Below, piece after piece: positions 8,020-16,699 of a stretch of 64,000 nt of DNA. Made by a program: the position numbers and the translations under genes. Below the pieces are notes generated by a model, which searched no databases, was not told where the DNA came from, and saw nothing but the letters and a program-made list of their open reading frames with translations. Origin of the DNA: Amycolatopsis sp. NBC_01480. Lineage in GTDB: Bacteria; Actinomycetota; Actinomycetes; Mycobacteriales; Pseudonocardiaceae. Location of the stretch: NCBI RefSeq assembly GCF_036227205.1, contig NZ_CP109442.1, forward strand, positions 124,001-188,000, in the 5' to 3' direction. Numbering within the stretch: position 1 is the stretch's first letter; each line of letters opens with the position of its first letter.

Positions 8020-9393
8020 ATGCGGTGGATCAGGCTGGCCGCGGCGGCTGGGGCCGTCGGGATCGTGGCGGGCGCGACGCCGGCCGCGGCGGCGGTGGAC
8101 GGCACGGGCCACGGGTACCACGCCGGGACGGTGGCGCTGAGCACGAGCCAGCGGACCGACGGCACGTTCGAACTGCTCGACGGGCAGCGCGGGGGCGGCG
8201 AAACGCGGTTCTTCCCGAAGAATCCCGCGTCCAGCCCGCCGACCCGGGAGACCAGCGAGCCCATCACCTCGCCCGGAAACACTTGGGGCGACGGGAAAGC
8301 CGGCACTCTGGAGACGACGGCCGTCGACGTGCACTACGGCCTCGGCGAGGCCTGGGACTACTTCAAGACCGTGCACGGCCGCGAGGGCGTCCGGGGCGAC
8401 GGCAAGGGCATCGTCACGTACCTCTACCGGGACACCTTTCCCGGCTCGTCGTTCAGCAGCACCTGCTCCTGCCTGAGGTTCGCTTTCGGCGACACGATCC
8501 GGCCGGCGACCGACCTGCAGACCGTCGGGCACGAGTTCACCCACGCGGTCACCGCGTCGACCGCGAAGCTGGCCAACGACGGTGAGCCGGCCGCCCTCAA
8601 CGAGGCGACCAGCGACATCTTCGGCGTCCTGATCAGGTTCTACGCGCAGAACCCGGCCGACCCCGCGGACTACGTGATCCCGGACGGGTCCGAGGACGCC
8701 CAGGCGCCCGAGAAACCGTTGCGCTACATGGACGATCCGGCCAAGGACGGCAAGTCGCCGTCGTGCTGGTCCCCCGGTCTCAAGGACCTCGACGAGCACT
8801 ACGGCTCGGGCGTCGGCAACAAGTTCTTCTTCACCCTGGCCGTCGGCAGCGGCAAGTCCGCCTGGGGCGACAGCCCGACCTGCGGCGACGCGCCCGCGGT
8901 GACCGGCATCGGCAACGACAAGGCCGCCCGGATCTGGTACCGCGCGCTGACCACCGTGATGGTGTCGAACACCAACTACTCCGGCGCGCGGCAGGCGACC
9001 CTGCGCGCGGCCGCCGACCTCTACGGCGAGGGCAGCAGCGAGCAGTCCTCGGTCCAGGCTGCCTGGCTGGCCGTCGGGGTCGACGGCTCGGACCCGATCC
9101 CGCCCGTGCCGCCGGTGCCGCAGGACCCGGTGGTCACCGCGCCGCTGCCGGACCTGATCCAGGTCGGCACGCCGCTGCAGGTGCAGGTGCCGGCGACCGA
9201 CCCGCAGGACGACCCGCTGACCTTCACCGCGGCCAACCTCCCGCCGGGCCTGACGATCAGCCCGAGCGGGCTGGTCTCCGGCACCCCGACGACCGCCGGT
9301 TACTACGTGATCACCGTGACCGCGACCGATCCGGCCGGGCACGCCGGGAGCGACCGTTCCATCTGGAAGGTCGAGCCGGCAGCGCGCGGCTGA
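8020..9393 (+). CDS. Secreted M4 (thermolysin-family) metalloprotease with Ig-like C-terminus
   Basis: 457 residues from the ATG at 8020. A Sec signal (about 1-25, ending PAAAA) leads almost directly into the mature M4 domain (VDGTGHGYHAG). The zinc motif HEFTH lies at about 171-175 and the third ligand in NEATSDIFG at about 195; SCWSPGLKDLDEHYGSG carries the usual active-site histidine. After a proline-rich linker (about 363-373) there is a putative Ig-like domain (LPPGLTISPSGLVSGTPTTAG). The FTP/PepSY propeptide normally needed for folding is absent. It is expected to degrade proteins outside the cell. Confidence 0.88.
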   Translation: MRWIRLAAAAGAVGIVAGATPAAAAVDGTGHGYHAGTVALSTSQRTDGTFELLDGQRGGGETRFFPKNPASSPPTRETSEPITSPGNTWGDGKAGTLETTAVDVHYGLGEAWDYFKTVHGREGVRGDGKGIVTYLYRDTFPGSSFSSTCSCLRFAFGDTIRPATDLQTVGHEFTHAVTASTAKLANDGEPAALNEATSDIFGVLIRFYAQNPADPADYVIPDGSEDAQAPEKPLRYMDDPAKDGKSPSCWSPGLKDLDEHYGSGVGNKFFFTLAVGSGKSAWGDSPTCGDAPAVTGIGNDKAARIWYRALTTVMVSNTNYSGARQATLRAAADLYGEGSSEQSSVQAAWLAVGVDGSDPIPPVPPVPQDPVVTAPLPDLIQVGTPLQVQVPATDPQDDPLTFTAANLPPGLTISPSGLVSGTPTTAGYYVITVTATDPAGHAGSDRSIWKVEPAARG

Positions 9394-9427
9394 GCTGGGT
9401 CACTAAAAGCCGAACCCAGCCGCGCGC
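9382..9427. terminator. Bidirectional hairpin between convergent genes
   Basis: GCTGGGT (9394-9400) pairs with ACCCAGC (9414-9420), and GCGCGCG (9382-9388) pairs with CGCGCGC (9421-9427) across a 5-nt bulge. This gives a strong GC hairpin over the stop codon of the protease gene, facing the convergent isomerase gene. No T-run follows. Confidence 0.6.
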
Positions 9428-9435
9428 CGGCTGGA

Positions 9436-10209
9436 TCAGTAGCCGGGGAACACCTTCCGCAGGTCGTCCAGGGTCAGGTTGCCCTCGGCGGTGACGCCCT
9501 GGTCGTACGGGGCCTTGAGGCGGCCGCTGACCAGGCGGACGAACGCCTCCGCCGAGCCGTTGAACGTCGCGGACGGCGCGTCGAGGTGGTCGACGACGGT
9601 GACCGCGTCGTCGATCACCAGGCCGCCGCCGGGGATCGCGAGCGAGACCGGGTCGGCGAGCTCGGCCGGCTTGGCGAAGAAGCCCAGCATGAAGCCGAGC
9701 GGCCCGGTCAGGTGCTCGACGAGCACCGCGGCCGACTCGGCATCGACCCCGGCGTCCGGTTCGAAGGCCACCCGCACGTCCCACGAGTGGTTGGCGACCT
9801 CGTTGAGCCGCATGGCCACCGCGGTCAGCAGCGGGACCGGCTCCGGCAGGAAACCGAGGTCGACGCTCAACGACGAGCGCTGCTCGGGCGTGAGGGCCTC
9901 GACGGTTTCGAGCCAGCGGGCGTTGTGCTCCAGGAACCCCTCGGCCTGCGCGCGCGGCGAAGACGCGTCCCAGCGGGCCCAGATGGTCTGGTTGTCCTCG
10001 GCGGCCACGGTCTCGCCGGCGGCCCGGGCGATCGGCGCGAGGCCGATCTCCGCGCCGCTGCCGAGGTGGGAAAGGGCCTGGGCGACGGTCCAGTCCGAGG
10101 CGCCGCTGGTGGTGGCCAGCTGCTCGTCGGTGAGGGTGCGGACCAGGCCGGCCAGCGTGTCGTGCTCGGAGCGGAGTGCGGTGATCGTGCGGTCCACGAG
10201 TTGGCTCAT
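9436..10209 (-). CDS. Mycothiol-dependent maleylpyruvate-isomerase-family protein
   Basis: 257 residues with an N-terminal DinB/MDMPI four-helix domain. The likely metal residues are the His in QALSHLGSG (about 47) and the E-x3-H of NEVANHSWDVR (about 133-137). These proteins act with mycothiol as thiol cofactor in actinobacteria, in isomerisation or transfer reactions; many members are uncharacterised. It follows the O-methyltransferase gene by 46 bp on the same strand, so they are probably co-transcribed. The exact reaction cannot be inferred. Confidence 0.75.
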   Translation of the reverse strand: MSQLVDRTITALRSEHDTLAGLVRTLTDEQLATTSGASDWTVAQALSHLGSGAEIGLAPIARAAGETVAAEDNQTIWARWDASSPRAQAEGFLEHNARWLETVEALTPEQRSSLSVDLGFLPEPVPLLTAVAMRLNEVANHSWDVRVAFEPDAGVDAESAAVLVEHLTGPLGFMLGFFAKPAELADPVSLAIPGGGLVIDDAVTVVDHLDAPSATFNGSAEAFVRLVSGRLKAPYDQGVTAEGNLTLDDLRKVFPGY

Positions 10210-10255
10210 GCCACGCTCAACTCCCCGCGGGGCGTGTGTGTTCCGCCGGCCGCCG

Positions 10256-11275
10256 TCACGGGGCGACCGACTCGAAAATCACCAGCGGGGTCGACGTGGC
10301 CACCACCCGTTCGACGGCGAAACCCGCCTCGGCGAGCAACGCCCGGTACTCGCTCCCGGTGCGTTCCTTTCCCCCGAGCAGGCTCACCATGACCAGGTCC
10401 ATGTGCTTGGCCGGATGGGGCTCGTCCCCCTCGGGCACGGCCTGCTCGACGACGATCAGCCGGGCGCCGGCCGGGGCCGCGGCCCGGACCGACCGCAGGA
10501 TCCGCAGCGCTTCCTCGTCGCTCCAATCGTGCAGGATCCAGCTCAGCACATAGATGTCCGCGGACGGGACCTCGTCGAAGAAGTTGCCGGCGACCGTCTC
10601 GACGCGGTCGGCCAGCCCGGCGGCGGCGAGCACCGCACGCGCGGACTCGACGACGCCGGGGAGGTCGAAGACGATGCCCCGCCGGTCGGGCCGATCGTCC
10701 AAACGCAGCAGTTCCGTGAGGACAGTGCCGTCGCCGCCGCCGAGGTCGGCGATCAGCTCGCCGTCCGGAAGCCGGTAGCCGTCGAAGGTCCCGGCCCGCA
10801 GCGTCCGGGAGAACACGGCCATCGCCCGGCCGAAGAGCGCGGCCATGGCCGGATCGGTGGCGACCTGGTCGAAGTACGGCTTCCCGAAGTACTTCAGCGC
10901 CGCGGACTCCCCGGTCTTCAGGGTGTGCCCGAGTTCGGCGACGGCCCGGTAGTGCAGGTGCATCCCGCCCACCGCGATGCCGTGCAGGGACTGCGGGTGG
11001 CTCTCGGAGAGCGTCGCGCCGAGCGCGGTGACCGCCACCTTGTCGCCCTCGGTCCGGAAGACACCGTGCGGCGTGACGGAGCGGATCAGCCGGGCGAGCA
11101 CGCCGGCGTCGGACCCGGTGCGCTCGGCCAGCGCCGCGACCGTCTGAGGTCCCTCCTCGTCCAGGATCGTCGCGATCCCCGCTTCGGCGAGCACGAACAA
11201 CGCCTGGGACAGCAGGAAACCGTCCAGCAGCTGCGCCATCACCACGGTGGGCGGCTGGACCTCTTCGTCGGACAT
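10256..11275 (-). CDS. SAM-dependent O-methyltransferase (class II, acetylserotonin-OMT type)
   Basis: 339 residues. An N-terminal winged-helix dimerisation domain (LAERTGSDAGVLARLIRSVTPHGVF) is followed by a Rossmann SAM domain with ADLGGGDGTVLTELLR and VLSWILHDWSDEEALRIL, whose His-Asp region is the catalytic base area of this family. The ATG at 11275 has GGAAGG upstream; earlier in-frame codons lack one. Relatives methylate phenolic hydroxyls in polyketide or aromatic tailoring. No biosynthetic core gene is adjacent, so the substrate is unknown. Confidence 0.87.
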   Translation of the reverse strand: MSDEEVQPPTVVMAQLLDGFLLSQALFVLAEAGIATILDEEGPQTVAALAERTGSDAGVLARLIRSVTPHGVFRTEGDKVAVTALGATLSESHPQSLHGIAVGGMHLHYRAVAELGHTLKTGESAALKYFGKPYFDQVATDPAMAALFGRAMAVFSRTLRAGTFDGYRLPDGELIADLGGGDGTVLTELLRLDDRPDRRGIVFDLPGVVESARAVLAAAGLADRVETVAGNFFDEVPSADIYVLSWILHDWSDEEALRILRSVRAAAPAGARLIVVEQAVPEGDEPHPAKHMDLVMVSLLGGKERTGSEYRALLAEAGFAVERVVATSTPLVIFESVAP

Positions 11276-11482
11276 GGTGGTGCCTTCCTGCTTGGAGCCG
11301 TTGATCTTCCAGCTTGCCCCCGAGACCGCGCGGGGCCGGGCCCGGGTTCCCTGTGGCCCGGCCGCAACGCGTGCCGCCGCCCGTTGCGGCCGTCCCACAG
11401 CCGGGGCCGTCCTCCGTTGCGCCCGGCCAGGCCGCGCCGGACGCTGAGGCCGAACTGCCTCCTGCGAAAGGCTGGTCCCCCC

Positions 11483-11875
11483 ATGAAAACCCTGCTGAAG
11501 GCCGCCGGCGCGGTCGCTTCCGCGGCCGCTCTCACCGTCTCCATCGGAGGGATCGCCGGCGCGAGCCCCGCCACCAGCGGCAGCGCCACGTACTACACCG
11601 ACGCGGGTTACGGGGCCTGCGGAACGCAGATCAACGCGAGCACGGACATGCTGGTCGCCGCCCCGGCCGCGCTCTGGACCACGCCAAACCCGAACAACGA
11701 CCCGTTGTGCGCCCAGTCGATCCGGGTCACCTACAACGGCACAACGATCACCGTGCCGATCAAGGACAAATGCCCCACCTGCGATCCCGGCAAGATCGAC
11801 CTCAGCCTGCCCGCCTTCCAGCAGCTGGCCGACCCGAACCTCGGGATCATCCAGCTGGACTGGGAAATCCAGTAG
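11483..11875 (+). CDS. Secreted double-psi beta-barrel (RlpA/expansin-like) protein
   Basis: 130 residues: a signal peptide (about 1-28, ending GIAGAS), then one double-psi beta-barrel domain. YYTDAGYGACGTQI, PLCAQSIRVT and KDKCPTCDPGKIDLS carry paired cysteines typical of small actinobacterial barwin/expansin-like proteins. Its DL(S)LPAFQQLADPNLGIIQLDWEI ending matches the family's conserved tail. It is probably exported and binds polysaccharide. Convergent with the LuxR gene, with a 9-bp gap. Confidence 0.85.
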   Translation: MKTLLKAAGAVASAAALTVSIGGIAGASPATSGSATYYTDAGYGACGTQINASTDMLVAAPAALWTTPNPNNDPLCAQSIRVTYNGTTITVPIKDKCPTCDPGKIDLSLPAFQQLADPNLGIIQLDWEIQ

Positions 11876-11884
11876 CCCGGCCGG

Positions 11885-13156
11885 TCAGGGCAGCGGCACG
11901 GGCAGCGTGGCCAGCTCGCGCCGGCCGGCCACGCCGAGCTTGCGGTAGACGCTCGAGAGGTGGAACTCCACCGTCCGCACGGTGAGGAACTGCTGCTCGG
12001 CGATGCTGCGGTTGCTCAGCCCGGACCGGGCCAGCTCCGCGATCTTGCGCTGCTGCCCGGTCAGCCGGTCGCCGGCCTGGCGGGTCAGCCGGTGCAACGC
12101 GGCTTCCGCGCGCTCGGCCCAGGCCGCGTAACCCGCCTTGCGCGCGAGATCCCGTACTTCGCCGAACATCGCGGCGGCCTGCGGGCACTGCCGCTCGGCG
12201 CTGAGGAAGTGCGCCAGGTCGTAACGCGCGCGGAGCAGGTCTTCCGTGGCCGGGCCCTGGGCGAGCAGGTCCGCGGCTTCGCGGGCCTCGCCGGAAGTCC
12301 GGCTCCCCACCACGGCGTGCGCGTGGATCGCGACGCTGAGCGTGCGCGGATCCGGCCACCGTCGGGCCAGTCTCAGCTCACGGTCGGCGAGCACCGAGGC
12401 CAGCCGGTGCCGTCCGGACGCGTGGGCGCACAACGCGGCCCGCGACCGCCACGGGACGACGGCCGGATTCCGCACCCCGCGCTCGGTGAGCAGCCGGCCG
12501 CATTCGAGGAACGCCGTCCTGGCCACGTCGTGGCGTTCGGCCGCCAGCTCCAGTTCCCCCAGCGCGGCAAGGAGTTCGGCCTTGTCCTCGCTGGGGGGCT
12601 CGCCGCAGACGTGGTCGAGTATCCGGCGGTACGCCGTGTCGAGGTCGCCCCGGCTGACGTGCGCGGACGTCGACCACGCCACGAGCAGATCACGCAGCCG
12701 CGGTCCGCGTTCGAGGGCCTGGTCCAGGATTTCCGCCGCCGTGGCGGGATCACCCTGCAGCCAGGCCAGCCGGCCCCGCAACGCGAAAGCGAACTCCCCC
12801 AGGGCTTCCGCGCTTTCAGTGGCCAGCACCCGGTCGCAGTGTTCCCCGGCGAGGTCGGTCTCCCCGGCGTGCACGAGCGCCATCGCGGCGTACCAGAACG
12901 ACAGCACGTCGTGCCGGCCCGGCGAGCGCAGCACGAAAACGGCCTCGCGGATCACCTGGTCCCGGTTCTCGCCGTTGTTGGCCATCGCGATCGCGCGCAG
13001 CGCATGGTCGCGTTCGGGCGGCTCCGCGGCCGAGGCCCGCACGGCGGCAGCGCCACCCGGCGCGTACGGCAGCCCGGCGCCCGATGGCTGTTCCCTCCCC
13101 GTCGACGACAAGAGATGCTCCTCTGCCCTCACTGGCGGCCAAGGTTTCACCGTCAT
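11885..13156 (-). CDS. LuxR-family regulator with TPR-like domain (paralogue 1)
   Basis: About 423 residues if started at the ATG at 13156; the frame is open to 13339 and no candidate start has a convincing ribosome site, so the N-terminus is uncertain. Helical TPR-like repeats fill most of the protein. The last 65 residues are a LuxR/NarL helix-turn-helix (LTGQQRKIAELARSGLSNRS ... VEFHLSSVYRKLGV). There is no N-terminal ATPase domain, unlike large LAL regulators. It is paralogous to the next gene (shared RNPAVVPWRSRAALCAH / VNPAVSPWRRRAAWCAR block). Confidence 0.8.
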   Translation of the reverse strand: MTVKPWPPVRAEEHLLSSTGREQPSGAGLPYAPGGAAAVRASAAEPPERDHALRAIAMANNGENRDQVIREAVFVLRSPGRHDVLSFWYAAMALVHAGETDLAGEHCDRVLATESAEALGEFAFALRGRLAWLQGDPATAAEILDQALERGPRLRDLLVAWSTSAHVSRGDLDTAYRRILDHVCGEPPSEDKAELLAALGELELAAERHDVARTAFLECGRLLTERGVRNPAVVPWRSRAALCAHASGRHRLASVLADRELRLARRWPDPRTLSVAIHAHAVVGSRTSGEAREAADLLAQGPATEDLLRARYDLAHFLSAERQCPQAAAMFGEVRDLARKAGYAAWAERAEAALHRLTRQAGDRLTGQQRKIAELARSGLSNRSIAEQQFLTVRTVEFHLSSVYRKLGVAGRRELATLPVPLP

Positions 13157-13477
13157 CCCGCCGATGATGGTGCCGGTTAACCGGCGGACCGGCGTCACCT
13201 GGGGAAGAACTCCGCCGGCGCCCGCGGAAAACGTGCTCACCCAAGTGGCCCAGCGACGGGTCCGGCTTCGGCTCATCGCGAGGCCGTGACCAGGGCGTTC
13301 ATCCCGCTCACGACGGCGGGATCCGACCATCGATGTCACTCGTTCGCGTGAGGGCGGCCGAGAGTAATCCGGGCACGGAAATTGCCCGGAAATCGGTTGT
13401 TTTCCGCCCGGATCCGGGCATGCGCGGCTATTCGAAAGCTTATCCCAGGTGGACCGGAAATAGTGGGCCGCGGCCGG
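13157..13477. other. 321-bp intergenic region between the two LuxR paralogues
   Basis: It probably contains the promoter of the first LuxR gene and the 3' end signals of the second. Somewhat A+T-richer patches occur near 13370-13465. I see no convincing short gene, RNA or strong hairpin. Part of it may be the true N-terminal coding region of the first LuxR gene. Confidence 0.5.
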
Positions 13478-14866
13478 TCAGCCGGCCGGCAGCCATTCCG
13501 GGTCGAGCAGGTGGAAACGGAGTTCGTCGCGGCCCCGCACGCCGAGCTTGCGGTAGACCTGCGAAAGGTGGAACTCGACCGTGCGCACGGCGAGGAACTG
13601 CTGGGCCGCGATGTCCTGGTTGCGGAAGTTGGCCAGGGCGAGAAAGGCGACCTTGAGCTCGGTCGGGGTCAGCGCCGGGCCGGGCCGCGGATCGAGCCCG
13701 CGCAACGCTTCCTCGGCCCGCGCCGCGCGATGCCGGTTCCCCGTGCCGTGGAATCCCGCGGCCGCCTTGGTGAACTGCACGCGGGCGAACGCGCGCTGTC
13801 CGGTCCGCAGCAGCCGGCGGCCGAGCTCGTACCGTGCCTCGCCCGCCTCGATCGCCGCTTCGCCGACTTCCAGCAGCTCGGCGGCCTCGCCGAGCAAGTC
13901 GATCTCGTGCCCGTCGCCGGCCAGCAGCGCGACGCCGGCCAGCGCCTCCCCCACCACCCGGGGCTCACCCCAGGCCAGCGCGGCCTCGTGCTCCTCGCGG
14001 GCCAGCTCCGCCGCCAGTTCCGCGTCACCACCGGCCCGCGCGCACCACGCCGCGCGCCGCCGCCACGGGGACACCGCAGGATTGACCACGCCCTGCGCGG
14101 CGAACTGCCGCCCGGCGGCCAGGTGATCGGCCAGCGCGGCCCGGAAATTCCCAGCGGCCATGGCCAGCAGTCCACGGGCGCATCGCAGCTCCGGAGTGTT
14201 GCGGATGTCGCTGCTGTGTTCGGTGAGCGGGGCGCCTGCTTCGGCCGGTTGACCACGGCCGACCCTGCAAACATCGCTGCCATGTTCGGCAAGCAACGCG
14301 CTCGCCTCCGCCTGTTCACCACGGCCGACCACGCGAACATCCCTGCCATGTTCGGCAAGCAGTGCGCTCGCCTCAGCCGGTTGACCGCGGCTGACCAGCA
14401 GTTCGACGGTTTCGGCCACGATCACCGGCCGCAGGGCCGGGTCGATCGGCCGCCCGCGTAGGTGCTCGTACAGCTCCCCCGCGGTGTCCAGATCACCGCG
14501 CCACCGGGCGGTGCGGGCGCGGATGAGCGTGCCCCGGTCGAGCAGGTCGTCCTGCCCGTCGCTGTGGCCGAGCCGGGCGGCTGCGCGGTCGGCGGTGGTC
14601 AGTTCCCCGGCCAGTACCAGGGTGGTCAGCGCGTCGAGGGCGCAGCCGGGGCGCCGGGCACAGCCGGGGTCGGCCAGTGCCAGCTCGGCCTCCTGCACCG
14701 CGCCCGCCGGGTCCGTTCCGGCGCGGGCGAGCACGATCGCCCGCCGCGCCGGGCAGGAGCCGGGCGGCGGTATGGCCGGACCGGCTTTCCCGGCCCGCGA
14801 AAGACGCGACGACACAGCGGAAACACCCCCGGTGGGACGGGGAGAAGGTCCGCGGAGCCCGCGCAC
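13478..14866 (-). CDS. LuxR-family regulator with TPR-like domain (paralogue 2)
   Basis: Up to 462 residues; starts at the ATG at 14866 or a downstream GTG, which I could not decide. A C-terminal LuxR helix-turn-helix (LTPTELKVAFLALANFRNQD ... VEFHLSQVYRKLGV) follows a long alpha-helical repeat region. Residues about 159-224 consist of three tandem 22-residue units. It lies next to a paralogue in the same orientation, with secreted-protein genes on both sides, so a role in controlling export of these small proteins is possible but unproven. Confidence 0.8.
   Translation of the reverse strand: MRGLRGPSPRPTGGVSAVSSRLSRAGKAGPAIPPPGSCPARRAIVLARAGTDPAGAVQEAELALADPGCARRPGCALDALTTLVLAGELTTADRAAARLGHSDGQDDLLDRGTLIRARTARWRGDLDTAGELYEHLRGRPIDPALRPVIVAETVELLVSRGQPAEASALLAEHGRDVRVVGRGEQAEASALLAEHGSDVCRVGRGQPAEAGAPLTEHSSDIRNTPELRCARGLLAMAAGNFRAALADHLAAGRQFAAQGVVNPAVSPWRRRAAWCARAGGDAELAAELAREEHEAALAWGEPRVVGEALAGVALLAGDGHEIDLLGEAAELLEVGEAAIEAGEARYELGRRLLRTGQRAFARVQFTKAAAGFHGTGNRHRAARAEEALRGLDPRPGPALTPTELKVAFLALANFRNQDIAAQQFLAVRTVEFHLSQVYRKLGVRGRDELRFHLLDPEWLPAG
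14195..14392 (-). repeat. 66-bp tandem repeat (x3) inside LuxR paralogue 2
   Basis: Three in-frame units encode SRGQPAEASALLAEHGRDVR.., GRGEQAEASALLAEHGSDVC.. and GRGQPAEAGAPLTEHSSDIR... (22 residues each). The DNA units are similar enough to suggest recent duplication. Paralogue 1 lacks the array. Confidence 0.85.
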
Positions 14867-15040
14867 CGTTTCCGAGAATGGGGATCGCCGCCGGATTCGT
14901 CAATACTCGTGGCGATACCTGACCGGTTGTCTGTCTCGCCGGGGTTCGCCGGAAATGTGCGGCCGGACCGTAAAGACGGATCCCGCCGCCGCGGCGACAC
15001 TTTTGTGCATATCCCGGTCCCGGACACGCCAGGAGCAGCG

Positions 15041-15790
15041 ATGCACAGAGCCCTCTTCCCGGTGCTGGCCGCCCTCGCGGCCGCCTCGCTGATGACCGCC
15101 GGTTCGGCCGGCGTGACGGCGGCCGCCGCGGACGGTCCCACCGTCACCTTCGTCAACCAGAGCGGCGAAACGCTCTGGATCGGCAGCACCGTCAACGCCG
15201 ACGGCTCGGAGAACCTGACCGGGCTGCCGGTCCTCGAGGACGGTCAGCAGGCCACGGTCACCGTGCCGGCTTCGGCCCAGCACTGGCGGGGCAAGTTCTT
15301 CGGCCGGCAGGGCTGCACCGGCGATTCCGGCAGCTCGTTCCACTGCGCGATCGGCGACTGCGGGCCGGACGCCGGCGGGTGCACCACCGGTGAGCAGCCG
15401 GCGAGCCTGGCCGAGTTCAACTTCGACCCGCAGGACCAGCTGGCCCCATGGTACGACGTGAGCTACGTGAACGCGGTGTCCCTGCCCATCACGATCGATC
15501 CCGCGGGCGCCGGCGCCCGCTCGCCGAGCGCGGAATGCGAGCCCGTCGGCTGCCCGGACCCGCTGCTCCAGTACTGCCCGCCGGAGAACCTGACCACGGA
15601 CGGCAACGGCAATCCGGTCCTGTGCACCAACCCGAACCGCGACGCCAAGACCCCGTACAGCGACGCGATCTCCAGCCACTGCCCGAAGGCGTACGCATGG
15701 TCCAAACAGGACACCGAGGGCGGCAACCAGACCGTCCGGCAGTGCCGCGGCTGCAGCGGCTTCACGGTGACCTTCCACCACGGCGCCTGA
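15041..15790 (+). CDS. Secreted thaumatin-like protein
   Basis: 249 residues from the ATG at 15041, which has AGGAG upstream. A signal peptide (about 1-30, ending TAAAA) precedes a thaumatin/GH64-like fold: TVTFVNQSGETLWIGS, WRGKFFGRQGCTG, a GDCGP motif, many cysteines, and PLLQYCPPENLTT. In plants and fungi such proteins bind or cleave beta-1,3-glucan, so an antifungal or cell-wall role is plausible. It is 38 bp upstream of another secreted-protein gene, likely an operon. Confidence 0.82.
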   Translation: MHRALFPVLAALAAASLMTAGSAGVTAAAADGPTVTFVNQSGETLWIGSTVNADGSENLTGLPVLEDGQQATVTVPASAQHWRGKFFGRQGCTGDSGSSFHCAIGDCGPDAGGCTTGEQPASLAEFNFDPQDQLAPWYDVSYVNAVSLPITIDPAGAGARSPSAECEPVGCPDPLLQYCPPENLTTDGNGNPVLCTNPNRDAKTPYSDAISSHCPKAYAWSKQDTEGGNQTVRQCRGCSGFTVTFHHGA

Positions 15791-15828
15791 CCCGGCCCGT
15801 TGGTGCGCAACAAGGAAGGCGGTAGTTC

Positions 15829-16659
15829 ATGATCAAGCGAAACCACGCGACGGTGTTCGGGGCCGCGACGGTGCTCGCCGCCGCACTGGCCGCAGGTGCG
15901 CCGGCAGCGACCGCCGCGTCCGGTCCGGTGGCGCATTCGACCGTGTGCGATGGCGACGGCACCGGCGGGAAACGCGTCCAGCCGCTCTACGTGCACAGCA
16001 CGGACCAGCCGGACCGGCACGACGAGCTGGTCGAGCAGTTCCGCACCTTCGCCGACCAGATCGACGACGACTTCGTCGAGGCGGCCGGGCGGCTCGGCGG
16101 CGGCACCCGGCACGTCCGGTTCACCACCGACGCCGGCTGCCGCGCCACTGTGGACGACGTGGCGATCGATCCGTCCGCAATGGACACCGTGGACACGATC
16201 ACCGACGCGATCAAGGCGCAGGGCTACGACCACGCCGACCGCAAATACCTGGTCTGGTACGACAAGGACGGCTGTGGCCTGGCCTTCGGCAACGGCGGCG
16301 ACGACCGCCCCGGCGCCGACAACCCGTACAACGCGGGCCCGCACTACGCGACGATCGGCACCGGCTGCTGGTCGTGGGAGGCCAGCGGGCACGAGCTGCT
16401 GCACACCCTCGGCGCGGTCCAGTCCAGCGCCCCGCACGCCACCAGCAACGGCCACTGCTGGGACGACGAGGACATCATGTGCTACGACGACGGCGGTATC
16501 CCCAACCCGCCGGGCGGCCTGGTGAAAGTCTGCGAAGGCGCGCCCGAGAACCAAATCGACTGCAACGGCGACGACTACTTCAACACCAACCCGGCGCCGG
16601 ACAACTACCTGGCTACACACTGGAACGTGGCGAACAGCGAGTACCTGATCCAGCAGTAG
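15829..16659 (+). CDS. Secreted HExxH-containing protein (metzincin-like)
   Basis: 276 residues with a signal peptide (about 1-30). The zinc motif HELLHTLGAVQ (about 188-198) is followed by His at about 203 and 209 and a Met-turn-like DIMCYDD (about 215-221). The classical metzincin third ligand position holds Gln, so one of the later histidines may replace it. Several cysteines suggest disulfides. I recognise the pattern HELLHTLG..Q..APH from other actinobacterial secreted proteins, but know no proven activity. It follows the thaumatin-like gene on the same strand. Confidence 0.7.
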   Translation: MIKRNHATVFGAATVLAAALAAGAPAATAASGPVAHSTVCDGDGTGGKRVQPLYVHSTDQPDRHDELVEQFRTFADQIDDDFVEAAGRLGGGTRHVRFTTDAGCRATVDDVAIDPSAMDTVDTITDAIKAQGYDHADRKYLVWYDKDGCGLAFGNGGDDRPGADNPYNAGPHYATIGTGCWSWEASGHELLHTLGAVQSSAPHATSNGHCWDDEDIMCYDDGGIPNPPGGLVKVCEGAPENQIDCNGDDYFNTNPAPDNYLATHWNVANSEYLIQQ

Positions 16660-16699
16660 CCCGGTCCTTTGTGGACTATTCGATCCGGCGAGGTGCCGG

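Noticed and set aside
7858..9342. Upstream extension of the GH127 frame
   Set aside because: Antisense to the M4 protease. The Tat signal and ribosome site at 7857 mark the true start.
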